DNA from: an uncultured Helicobacter sp.
GTDB taxonomy: Bacteria > Campylobacterota > Campylobacteria > Campylobacterales > Helicobacteraceae
NCBI GenBank assembly: GCA_949299115.1
Contig: CASFZH010000040.1
Span: forward strand, 1 to 34,006
DNA: 34,006 nt
Direction: 5' to 3'
This document shows, piece by piece, positions 1 to 7,179 of the stretch. Both the position numbers and the translations under genes were made by a program. Under the pieces are notes generated by a model. That model was not told the DNA's origin, searched no databases, and saw only the letters and a program-made list of their open reading frames with translations. Position 1 is the stretch's first letter; every line of letters begins with the position of its first letter.

Positions 1-90
1 ACACAAGCTCCCAACCCCCATACGGGGGGGGCCGGCTTTTGGGGCCCAACACACAAAAACACCTTATTCGACCCCGGGGGGGGGGGGGTA
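1..90. other. GC-rich contig edge with a 13-G homopolymer
   Basis: This stretch contains several C and G runs and a 13-base G run at 76-88, unlike the AT-rich sequence that follows. One frame stays open through it into the epimerase, but the translation gives no recognisable Rossmann GxxGxxG start. Either it is low-quality sequence at a contig end, or a poly-G tract of the kind that causes phase variation in Helicobacter and Campylobacter. I favour the artefact reading because the preceding 75 bases also look unnatural. Confidence 0.5.
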
Positions 91-1044
91 GTCAGTATAG
101 ATTTGCAACCTGATTATTTTACACATCCACGATTTATTGCCTATCAAGGTGATATAAATGATACAGCATTATTGCAAAATATTTTTGATACATATTCGTT
201 TGATGCAATTTTTCATTGTGCCGCACTGCTTGCTCATGTGAAAAAAGACCTAAAAAATCTTTGGGAATCAAATGTGGTAGGTACGCAGCAAATTTATGAT
301 TTTGCATTGCAGTATGGAATAAAAAAGATAGTGTTTATTTCTAGTAATTGTCTCTTTGCAAAAAATTTTGATACACCTGTGTGCGAAGATGAGATACCAA
401 ATCCTGCAGAAGTGTATGGAAAATCAAAGTTGGAAGGTGAAAGGATTTTGCTTTCATATCCTGATAAGATTCATAGTATCATTTTTCGTTCTCCAACAAT
501 AATGGATGAAGGAAGGCTTGGTTTGCTTGGAATCTTATTTGATTTTATGGCGGATAATAAAAAAATCCCAATAGTTGGAGATGGCACAAATCGCTATCAA
601 TTTATTTATGCTAAAGATTTGGCTAATGCTTGTAAATTAGCCTTAGATGCACAATATTCTGAAATATTTAACATTGGTTCAGATGATGTGAAGAGTTTTA
701 ATGATGTGTATGAATATGTGATTCGAGAATCTGGGTGCAAATCAACACTTTTGCATTTTCCAAAATTACCTATGATTTTTGTTATGAAATTGTGCTTTTG
801 GCTTAAAATATCTCCATTAGGACCATATCAATATAAAATGATTGCATCAAACTTTGTATTTGATACGACAAAAATAAAAAAGAAATTGGGATTTACCCCG
901 ACTTTAAAAAATGAAGAAATGCTATTAAAAGCATATAATTTTTATCGTGCTCATAAGTCTGAAATCTTGCAACGAAAAAATGTTTCAGCTCACAATACAA
1001 CAGCAAAAATGGGTGTTATTAAGATTCTAAAATGGTTTATGTGA
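88..1044 (+). CDS. NAD-dependent epimerase/dehydratase family protein, 5'-incomplete
   Basis: This is a short-chain dehydrogenase of the extended type that acts on nucleotide sugars, probably in surface polysaccharide synthesis. The catalytic YxxxK is YGKSK at about residues 105-109 counted from the TTG at 103, preceded by the conserved Ser region FISSN (78-82) and followed by the substrate-side NIGSDD stretch. The first recognisable part is the end of beta-strand 2 (VVSID), so the N-terminal strand with the glycine-rich NAD loop, normally 25-35 residues, is missing or lies in the unreliable sequence at 1-88. The TTG at 103 has no ribosome site and is unlikely to be the true start. The C-terminus looks complete. 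The gene converges with the guaA remnant on the other strand, 5 bp away. The exact sugar substrate cannot be read from the sequence. Confidence 0.8.
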   Translation, partial: VVSIDLQPDYFTHPRFIAYQGDINDTALLQNIFDTYSFDAIFHCAALLAHVKKDLKNLWESNVVGTQQIYDFALQYGIKKIVFISSNCLFAKNFDTPVCEDEIPNPAEVYGKSKLEGERILLSYPDKIHSIIFRSPTIMDEGRLGLLGILFDFMADNKKIPIVGDGTNRYQFIYAKDLANACKLALDAQYSEIFNIGSDDVKSFNDVYEYVIRESGCKSTLLHFPKLPMIFVMKLCFWLKISPLGPYQYKMIASNFVFDTTKIKKKLGFTPTLKNEEMLLKAYNFYRAHKSEILQRKNVSAHNTTAKMGVIKILKWFM

Positions 1045-1049
1045 GTTAT

Positions 1050-1110
1050 TTACTCCCACTCAATCGCACCCGTGGGCTTTGAGGTGATGTCATAGACGAC
1101 ACGGTTTATG
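1050..1110 (-). pseudogene. guaA: Detached 3' end of guaA (distal copy)
   Basis: The reverse strand reads [19 protein letters not shown] followed by TAA, the universally conserved C-terminus of GMP synthetase. No guaA coding sequence precedes it; homology stops near 1110 inside R-M cassette B. It differs from the resident gene (KPTGAIEWE against KPPGTIEWE at the end), so it is not simply a recent copy of it. It is the outermost left boundary of the island and may be the true end of the ancestral guaA. Confidence 0.85.
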
Positions 1111-1291
1111 ACATTCTATCAAATAATTTTTTATTGCAATCAAGTATTTTATCTAGCACACCATGATTGCTGGGATTGCTGGGATTGCAGGTCAAAAAAG
1201 CATAAATTAATGCTTACAGATTCTAAGCTTTTCAGTAGCGTTAGTCCATCGATGGCGATTTTAGTATTGTTGGTGATTTTCATAAAGTTAT
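1111..1291. other. Gene-free gap with a 9-bp tandem repeat
   Basis: This lies between the detached guaA end and the stop of the HNH endonuclease fragment. It holds ATTGCTGGG twice in tandem (1166-1183) followed by a partial third copy, and otherwise nothing recognisable. An open frame on the + strand here has no ribosome site and runs into the HNH gene on the other strand. Confidence 0.5.
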
Positions 1292-2125
1292 TTACTCATT
1301 TATCCCAAGCAATCTTTGATTGTAGGCTAGAAGCTTTTCTTGTAAAGTTGATTTATATCGCACATTATCTGTATAACGCAAAACTATCTCATCGCCTATG
1401 AGATTATCAAGTATGGCATTTTTATCATTAAATTTTAGTCGTATTGCCTTCTTCTTATTTTTATCCAAGCTTAAAATTTTATGCGAATTTGCATCGATGT
1501 AGAGTAGATTTTGCCAATCATCAATGGCTTTGAGAGAATCTATATCTTTTGCATAATAAAATGGCACGATATGGTGCAACTCAAATCGCACATCTTTTTG
1601 CACTTCGTGCTCTTTAAAATACCGCGTTTTAATAAGTGAGCTTCGTTTGAAAGAAATCTTTTCTTTGTTTATATCAGCCCTTAAAAGCAGTCTTTCTTTT
1701 TGTCTATCGTATTTAAACAAAGACATAAGAGCTAGGCTATCAAACATACTTTGTGCTTCATTTTTCCAATTATGAAAATCTCGCTTTTGTGTTTTATTGC
1801 CTTCGAAATTTCGAGGATTACAAAAATCGCTTATCGCAGATTCTACGGCTTTTTGTCTTGCTTTAAGGCTTCTAAATTCATTTATAAAATCTATTATCAT
1901 ATCTTTTGTGAGGATATTTCCTTGATAATGTTTGCCAAGATAGCTTACAAAAAACATCATCTCGCTAATACTTAAATACTTTGGTTCTAGTTCATTTATA
2001 ATATCCAAAATATCTTGCACCACCCCACCAAAAAGAAAATCTAGGGCTATGCCTAAATATTTTTGTTCTTCAAAAATATCCTTGCTGTGTATAAAATCTA
2101 AGCCATTTTGTGTGATTTTTACATA
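1292..2125 (-). pseudogene. HNH restriction endonuclease, C-terminal part of an interrupted gene
   Basis: The frame carries an HNH nuclease core: LHHIVPF followed by a conserved Asn in WQNLLYI and a final His in NSHK. The open frame extends upstream of the GTG at 2023, back to the stop of the neighbouring endonuclease at 2138-2140; this extra part (YVKITQNGLDFI) looks like the wing of a winged-helix domain. It therefore lacks its own start and most of its N-terminal domain. The missing N-terminus is at 4245-4376: joining the two pieces at the shared 7-mer ATTATCG (2127-2133 and 4249-4255) restores one frame of 320 codons. Its position after two methyltransferases, one M.MboII-like, suggests it was their cognate endonuclease, but I cannot confirm the specificity. 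As the gene stands it should not give a full-length enzyme; an internal GTG start at 2023 could still yield an HNH-only fragment. Confidence 0.75.
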
Positions 2126-2126
2126 G

Positions 2127-2133
2127 CGATAAT
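2127..2133. repeat. 7-bp direct repeat at the insertion edge, left copy
   Basis: On the - strand this reads ATTATCG, identical to 4249-4255 and in the same phase of the interrupted HNH gene. It sits 5 bp past the stop codon of the inserted endonuclease gene. It is best explained as a target-site duplication or short-homology junction. Confidence 0.65.
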
Positions 2134-2137
2134 CTAT

Positions 2138-2806
2138 CTACAATATAGATTTTAAATCTTTAATAAAATCTGAAAATGATTTTACCCTATTGCTTGCCTC
2201 AATGATTTTATTTGTAAGAATATAGCAACCATCTGTGTCGGTTTCAGTTATGGCTCTACCTTTCCTAGCAGGTTTCTTGGTTAGAAGTGTACCATCCTCA
2301 TCAAGTGTAATGAAAAAAACTTTAATATGTTTAGTAACTTTAGATTCTAAAAGTTTTAGTTTCCAATACCCTGTTTGTGCTATGCGTTCTCTTAATGTAA
2401 CTTTGCTTGACAATACAGCAATAATTTTAAAAGTTTTTGGATTGTAAATCACAATATCTACATCTGGTAAATGCAATCCAAACTCTCCATAATCAATACA
2501 AAGTTTCCTTTTTAGCATATCTAAATCTTGTGAGAGTTTTTGTGTTCGCTCTAATATACTACCATTTACGATTTCTAGACCTAATTCTCTTACTTCATTT
2601 GTGATTATGTATATAATAAGTTTTTCTAAATTTTTACCCTTAAACGCCCTCCAAGATTGTTCTGTATCTGTAATGCCTTTAAGCTTCACATAAGATTTAT
2701 GTAATTCTTTTGCTTCGCTAAAAAGCTCACTTATATACTTATATGTTTCATTACCATATTTTTGTTTTTTGGATTCATAGAGCTGTATTAAGTCTTTTAT
2801 TGTCAT
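2138..2806 (-). CDS. Type II restriction endonuclease, BsaWI-like
   Basis: This 222-residue protein overlaps the upstream methyltransferase stop by 4 bp, the usual arrangement for a coupled R-M pair. A PD-(D/E)XK-type site is visible: PDVD at residues 114-117 and the SSK of AVLSSK at 133-135, followed by a TLRER and GYWKLK stretch. The pattern SWRAFKGKNLEKLI near residues 51-64 with TLRERIAQTGYWK resembles what I recall of the BsaWI family (WCCGGW cutters); this family call is from memory and moderate. The partner is the methyltransferase at 2803-4116. With it, this gene forms the compact unit that interrupts the HNH endonuclease gene; the unit ends only a few bases after this stop codon. The enzyme looks intact. 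Confidence 0.65.
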   Translation of the reverse strand: MTIKDLIQLYESKKQKYGNETYKYISELFSEAKELHKSYVKLKGITDTEQSWRAFKGKNLEKLIIYIITNEVRELGLEIVNGSILERTQKLSQDLDMLKRKLCIDYGEFGLHLPDVDIVIYNPKTFKIIAVLSSKVTLRERIAQTGYWKLKLLESKVTKHIKVFFITLDEDGTLLTKKPARKGRAITETDTDGCYILTNKIIEASNRVKSFSDFIKDLKSIL

Positions 2807-4116
2807 TGTTTTTCCATTATTATTATGTATTCTGTTGGATATACAAGTTTATTAGTGCCATTTTTTTTTGCAAATCTACCTGTACTAGAATCTCTTGTCG
2901 ACGGTAACATTTTTGATGGAATCTCTCTGTGAATGATAGTATATAGTGAAAAACCAATGTTTAGCATTTGCTCCACAAATACTTCAGCATTGAGAATATC
3001 TATACCCTTGAATTGTGTATTGCCTATAACTATACAAGCTTTGCCTTGGGGTTTTAGAATTCTATACATCTCCCTAAAAGATTCTAACATATCCGCATAA
3101 TAACATTTTACTTCTTTAGCTTTTTTTATATGTCCTAGTTTTTCAATTATTATATCAGCATTCTCACTTTTTAAATTTCTATGAGATTCTGTAATTTTTT
3201 TGGTAAAACCACTACCTATAAACTTTTTTCTAAAATCCATAAGATTTTGTAAATAGCCAAGCCAAATGGCTGGTAATTGATGCAAATCTGCATATTCATA
3301 GCTTGTTACATAAGGAGGACTTGTTACAATGAGTTTTGCACTATCATTTTGCAAAGGTAAATTTCTCGAATCTCCACATACTATATTCACATAATGTTGT
3401 ATATGAGATAGCATTTCGCTTGTGAGCATAGAACAATAGCTCTTATGTTTTTCTATCATTTTCTTTGATTGTTGTAAGAAAAGTTTTATTATATCTACTT
3501 CTTTTTTATGCTTATCTCTAGTAGGCTTAATACTCTTTTGTAGCCAAATAGATGCCGTTTTAAGAATCTGTGCGAATGCTAAAAGAAAAAAATCTTTTAC
3601 ATCTCGGTCTACTATATCGTTGATATAGTAGAGAATATTTGAGAGTATTGCTTTTGATTGTGGCTTAAACCAATAATCTATTTTTTCGTGGATGGCACTA
3701 GTATTCACATAAGATTCAAAAATAAAATTGCAATAGTATATTTTTTCTTGCAATTCTATATATGTTTTTTGTAAAACATCAATATTAAGCGGTGTAATTT
3801 TAACTTTTGTAGCAAGATATGCTACTTCATTAATATCTGCTCCTGTACATTTTCTACAATTTACGATACTTTCTACCATTGTTGTACCACTCCCCATAAA
3901 TGGATCTACCACAATATCATTAGGTTTGCTATGTTCTAAAATTAGACGACTTGCAAGCTGAGGAATAAACTTAGCAGGATATGTGTAATAGCTATGTGTG
4001 ATATAGTTGGTATCTTTTTGCGTTTTATCTAAAAAAGACCACGAAGTGTCAACAGGTATAGAATCAAATTTTTTAATTTTTTTATAAGATTTACATTTTG
4101 TAAGAGTAGAGGTCAT
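2803..4116 (-). CDS. DNA methyltransferase (amino-methylating) of the BsaWI-like R-M pair
   Basis: This AdoMet-dependent methyltransferase of about 437 residues would protect sites cut by the endonuclease it overlaps by 4 bp. The SAM-binding motif DPFMGSGT is near residues 71-78 and the catalytic motif TSPPY near 265-269, so motif I precedes motif IV. The TYPAKFIPQLA stretch before motif I is typical of a class of SPPY methyltransferases, which usually make N4-methylcytosine, though N6-adenine cannot be excluded. Start choice: AAGGA lies 5 bases before the ATG at 4116, while a GTG one codon upstream is too close. Its own -10 box lies just upstream, so the pair does not depend on the host gene for expression. 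Confidence 0.85.
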   Translation of the reverse strand: MTSTLTKCKSYKKIKKFDSIPVDTSWSFLDKTQKDTNYITHSYYTYPAKFIPQLASRLILEHSKPNDIVVDPFMGSGTTMVESIVNCRKCTGADINEVAYLATKVKITPLNIDVLQKTYIELQEKIYYCNFIFESYVNTSAIHEKIDYWFKPQSKAILSNILYYINDIVDRDVKDFFLLAFAQILKTASIWLQKSIKPTRDKHKKEVDIIKLFLQQSKKMIEKHKSYCSMLTSEMLSHIQHYVNIVCGDSRNLPLQNDSAKLIVTSPPYVTSYEYADLHQLPAIWLGYLQNLMDFRKKFIGSGFTKKITESHRNLKSENADIIIEKLGHIKKAKEVKCYYADMLESFREMYRILKPQGKACIVIGNTQFKGIDILNAEVFVEQMLNIGFSLYTIIHREIPSKMLPSTRDSSTGRFAKKNGTNKLVYPTEYIIIMEKQ

Positions 4117-4141
4117 CACAATCCTTTATATAAAATATGTC

Positions 4142-4147
4142 ATTATA
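4142..4147 (-). promoter_or_regulatory. -10 box of the inserted R-M pair
   Basis: On the - strand this is TATAAT, 26 bases before the methyltransferase start, with an AAGGA ribosome site in between. It suggests the inserted pair carries its own promoter. Confidence 0.5.
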
Positions 4148-4220
4148 CTACTTTTGCATTTTAATACTACTATATAATAGATTTTTATATCATAAAATTA
4201 TCTTTAGGTAAATATTTTAA

Positions 4221-4243
4221 GACTGTCTTTATATAGTCTTTAT
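4221..4243. promoter_or_regulatory. Repeated half-sites upstream of the inserted R-M pair
   Basis: GTCTTTAT occurs at 4225-4232 and again at 4236-4243, 11 bp apart, i.e. one helical turn, with GACT and AGTC half-sites around them. This resembles the layout of control-protein boxes in some R-M systems, but no controller gene is present in the window, so the function is a guess. Confidence 0.25.
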
Positions 4244-4244
4244 T

Positions 4245-4376
4245 TCAACGATAATGTTGTAATTTATGAGTGCCACGATAATCATCTCGCAAGATTCTAT
4301 GATACAAGAAATTTAAGCATTTTAGGGTAGGTTGTATCCTAAGTAGCTTTTCTCTAAACTCTTGCTCTCTCATCAT
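4245..4376 (-). pseudogene. N-terminal fragment of the interrupted HNH restriction endonuclease
   Basis: A 43-codon frame starts 6 bases after the stop of the M.MboII-like methyltransferase, where the endonuclease of that system would be expected. It begins MMREQEFREKLLRIQ and ends THKLQHYR before a TGA created at the junction. The last bases before the junction, ATTATCG (4249-4255), recur at 2127-2133. Fusing across this repeat turns LQHYR-stop into LQHYRYVKITQNG, which continues in frame through the HNH domain to 1292. Both the open frame and the protein logic support one ancestral gene split by the 2.1-kb R-M pair. Confidence 0.7.
4249..4255. repeat. 7-bp direct repeat at the insertion edge, right copy
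   Basis: ATTATCG on the - strand, the partner of 2127-2133. It marks the upstream edge of the inserted BsaWI-like R-M pair. Confidence 0.65.
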
Positions 4377-4382
4377 AACTTC

Positions 4383-5363
4383 CTAATCAATCTTTACTAT
4401 ATCAAGAGACTTATCCACATATTCACTATTTTTCTCACAGCCTATAAAATTTCGTCCCAAATCCCTCGCACATAAACTCGTCATTGCCGTGCCTGCAAAT
4501 AAATCTAGCACTAAATCTCCCTCTTTACTACTTGCTTGTATCATACGCTCTATCATAGCTCTTGGCTTTGGTGTAGGGTGAGAAAGCTTTACTAATTTGC
4601 CGTTGATTTTATGTCTGTGTCGCTCACTTGCTATTTCCCATACATCAGGGCAGAGTTTGCCCTTTGCATTTGGATACCACCGCTTACCATTTTTTAGAAT
4701 TCCCTTTTTAGCAGCGTGAGCTATCCTTTGTGTAGAATCATAAGGCACACGCACCGCCTCACTATCAAAATAATACCTTTTGCTATCCATTGTATAAAAT
4801 AAAATAGCCTCTTGAGCGGTGTTAAACCTCCTTTTATTTGCACTAAAGCCGTCCTTTTTATACCAAGTAATCCAATTTTGCAAATACGCCTTATTTTGCA
4901 AATGATTAAGAAAAAAAGCACAATTTTTAGGAGTGTTAAAGATGTAAAAACTCGCACTTTTTTTGAGTTTAGGCAGCAAACAATCAATCCATGCAAAGCT
5001 AAAATCTAAAAATTCCTTTTCACTTTTAAAGCTATCCCAAGATGCAACCTTTAAGTTATATGGCGGGTCGATTATGCTTAAATCAATGCTAGAATTTGGC
5101 AAAGATTCTAAAAAGCTAAACACATCGGCTATATAGATAGTGTTAGATTCTAAATTTTGTAGGGCTTCTGTGCTGTGTGTGCCTATGTTGTGAGTATCTG
5201 TCATATTAGAAACTATGTTTCTATCATTTCTACTTTTAGTATTGTTATTATGAGAATCTGATTTTGTGAGATTAGATTCTAAGCAAGATGTATTTATGGC
5301 TTTAGATTCTGTTGATAGAGATTCTAAATATTCTTTGTTGCTTTTTGTATCTTGCCCTGTCAT
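4383..5363 (-). CDS. DNA adenine-N6 methyltransferase, M.MboII-like
   Basis: This is a beta-class methyltransferase: catalytic IDPPYN at residues 98-103 comes first and the SAM motif DLFAGTAMT near the C-terminus. The central region, with WITW, RRFNTAQE and GILKNGKRWYPN, closely follows M.MboIIA (GAAGA, N6-adenine) as I remember it; H. pylori has a related HpyAII system. The motif I glycine pattern FAGTAMT is a little unusual against the common GSGT. The first 70 or so residues are a low-complexity Ser/Asn/Thr/Asp-rich extension, partly encoded by AGAWTCT words; the true family start may be near residue 76, but an upstream overlap of 4 bp with the preceding methyltransferase supports the long form. 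Its endonuclease partner is the interrupted HNH gene directly downstream. Confidence 0.85.
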   Translation of the reverse strand: MTGQDTKSNKEYLESLSTESKAINTSCLESNLTKSDSHNNNTKSRNDRNIVSNMTDTHNIGTHSTEALQNLESNTIYIADVFSFLESLPNSSIDLSIIDPPYNLKVASWDSFKSEKEFLDFSFAWIDCLLPKLKKSASFYIFNTPKNCAFFLNHLQNKAYLQNWITWYKKDGFSANKRRFNTAQEAILFYTMDSKRYYFDSEAVRVPYDSTQRIAHAAKKGILKNGKRWYPNAKGKLCPDVWEIASERHRHKINGKLVKLSHPTPKPRAMIERMIQASSKEGDLVLDLFAGTAMTSLCARDLGRNFIGCEKNSEYVDKSLDIVKID

Positions 5364-6214
5364 TTTTGCCCCTTATCTTTTAGCTTTTCTTCTATAACAC
5401 TCTTATAATTTTCATACAATTCATAGCCTATGTAATGCCTCTTTAGCTCTTTAGCTATCTTAAGCGTTGTGCCACTTCCAGCAAAAGGATCTAGCACAGT
5501 ATCACCCACAAAAGAAAAAAGCTTGATAAGACGATAAGGAATCTCACTTGGCATAATAGCTGGGTGTTTACCAAAGGCAACATCACTTTTATTTGGGATA
5601 GGAATATGCCAAATTTGCTTGGTAAATTCCACCCATTCCTCTTGAGTAAGTTTGCTTTGCTCTTTTATCTCTTTTGGAATCTGTGCATTAGGTTTGCCAT
5701 CTTTGACATAAATGCTAATAAATTCGCTTGTGTTTTGAGCATAAAAATTTCTAGGATAGGGATAGCTACCAAACATCAGTTTTTTCGTGGTATTAGTGCG
5801 GTTCCAAATATACAAATCTAGCAAGAAAAACTTTGTAGATTCTAAGATTGAATGCTGAATATCGCTTTGTAAATCAAAAATATGCCTATTATAATGTGTA
5901 TTTAGATCTTTCTTAAACATCGGCATTAGCGGGACATTGATACAGAGTTTGCCATTTGGCTTTAAGATTCTAAAACATTCCTGCCACACTTGCAAAAGGG
6001 TGTTAATATAGCTTTTATAATCTTGCAATGCTCCTAAATCACCCACTTTAGATTCTGAATGTGTGGCATTTTGATAGCCATTTTTGGAATAATCTTTGAT
6101 ATTAAAATATGGAGGACTTGTGATAATCAAATCTACACTGCATTCTTTTACTTCACTCATAGAAGTACTAGACTTATAAAATACGCAATCTATTGGCATT
6201 ATATCTATTTCCAT
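5360..6214 (-). CDS. DNA methyltransferase (SPPY type), second enzyme of the MboII-like system
   Basis: A 284-residue beta-class methyltransferase with TSPPYF at residues 32-37 and the SAM motif DPFAGSGTT near 241-249. SPPY enzymes mostly make N4-methylcytosine. Systems with an asymmetric site such as GAAGA need one methyltransferase per strand, which explains two adjacent genes overlapping by 4 bp. Start: the ATG at 6214 overlaps the last codons of the guaA 3' copy in another frame; a second in-frame ATG at 6199 lies beyond the guaA stop. Neither has a clear ribosome site. The gene is the first of cassette B, so the cassette begins exactly where guaA ends. Confidence 0.82.
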   Translation of the reverse strand: MEIDIMPIDCVFYKSSTSMSEVKECSVDLIITSPPYFNIKDYSKNGYQNATHSESKVGDLGALQDYKSYINTLLQVWQECFRILKPNGKLCINVPLMPMFKKDLNTHYNRHIFDLQSDIQHSILESTKFFLLDLYIWNRTNTTKKLMFGSYPYPRNFYAQNTSEFISIYVKDGKPNAQIPKEIKEQSKLTQEEWVEFTKQIWHIPIPNKSDVAFGKHPAIMPSEIPYRLIKLFSFVGDTVLDPFAGSGTTLKIAKELKRHYIGYELYENYKSVIEEKLKDKGQK

Positions 6215-6283
6215 TTTATCGTACCCGGCGGCTTAGAGGTAATGTCATATACGCGGTTTATGCCCTCTACCTCGTTTATGATT
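6205..6283 (-). pseudogene. guaA: Detached 3' end of guaA (middle copy)
   Basis: The reverse strand reads [19 protein letters not shown] then GTIKWK and a stop. It shares the NEVEGINR segment with the resident gene and ends in KPPGTIKWK, so it is close to the resident copy, but one Val codon is lost and both terminal Glu codons are Lys. Upstream the reading GEFFL before IIIN may be a shortened relic of [13 protein letters not shown], so homology could extend past 6283. It separates cassette A from cassette B. Confidence 0.88.
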
Positions 6284-6393
6284 ATAAGAAAAAACTCACC
6301 ATATCCATTAGAAAGTTTAGATATTATACTATAGCAAACATAATCAAAATATTTTTCATTCATTGAATCTAAACCTTTCATTTTTAATATTAT

Positions 6394-7179
6394 TTAATGA
6401 GACAATCTAAATTTCTTAAAATACTCATCAATCTCGCCTCTCATTTCACAGCCCACTTCCTCAAAGGCTTCAAGCAATGTCTCATAACTAGAATCCCCGC
6501 CCAAAAAATCCCAGAATTCCCCTGCCACCTTTAGTTCAGAATCTAAATCCAGCATTCCAGCCATAGTCCATCTCTCATAGGGTTTTGGCTCGTAAGGATT
6601 ATAAGGGATAGCTATAAGGCTGTGAATATTAAGCTTTGGCTCATTGTAAGCAAGGCTTGCCACCCAAGTTAAAAGTGTGCGTTTGAATTCTTTAAAGCCA
6701 CCTTTGTTTGGCTTGGCAGTTTTTATGTCTATGAGATAGACCTCATCGCCCTTTTGTAAAAACAAATCTATTTTTGTGGGTTTAATCTTGCTTACTTCAC
6801 CACCTTGTGCTACTTGTAAAATTCTTTGTATTTCTAAATCTTTGCAAGGCTTAGAATCTGCTCTTTCTAAAGAATCCATAATATCTTGTATCACCCTTTG
6901 AGCCTCTTTTGTGATGATGTTTCCTGCTTCAACTTGCCTTTTTACCACATCAAAATGTTGCAGTGCTAAAACCTCCGCCACAGGCTCAAAAATACTCGTG
7001 CCAAAATTTTTATTAAGACTTTGAATAAAGCTGTAAAGTGCCATTCTATCCTTACCTAAAAGCCTTGTATGAAAGGGCATAAAAGAACTTTCGCTCTTAT
7101 AGTTTGCAAATTTTTGCCTTAAAGCATTTCTTAGTTTTTCTTTGATTTTATTTTTAAGCAATAAAATAGGATTATTCAT
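6394..7179 (-). CDS. Type II restriction endonuclease, TdeIII-like
   Basis: This 261-residue protein has a PD-(D/E)XK-type core: KID near residues 136-138 followed by the LIDIK strand at 149-153. The block FHTRLLGKDRMALYSFIQSLN with GTSIFEPVA is what I recall from the TdeIII family (GGNCC cutters); that family name is from memory. The start ATG overlaps the stop of the AIPR gene by 8 bp (ATGAATAA), indicating coupled translation. It is the last gene of cassette A. The nuclease frame is intact while the only methyltransferase in the cassette is frameshifted, which raises the question of how the host is protected. Confidence 0.7.
   Translation of the reverse strand: MNNPILLLKNKIKEKLRNALRQKFANYKSESSFMPFHTRLLGKDRMALYSFIQSLNKNFGTSIFEPVAEVLALQHFDVVKRQVEAGNIITKEAQRVIQDIMDSLERADSKPCKDLEIQRILQVAQGGEVSKIKPTKIDLFLQKGDEVYLIDIKTAKPNKGGFKEFKRTLLTWVASLAYNEPKLNIHSLIAIPYNPYEPKPYERWTMAGMLDLDSELKVAGEFWDFLGGDSSYETLLEAFEEVGCEMRGEIDEYFKKFRLSH

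Noticed and set aside
1108-1401. 97-codon open frame on the + strand
   Set aside because: No ribosome site, unusual composition with a Trp/Cys-rich repeat from the 9-bp tandem repeat, and it overlaps the end of the HNH frame on the other strand.
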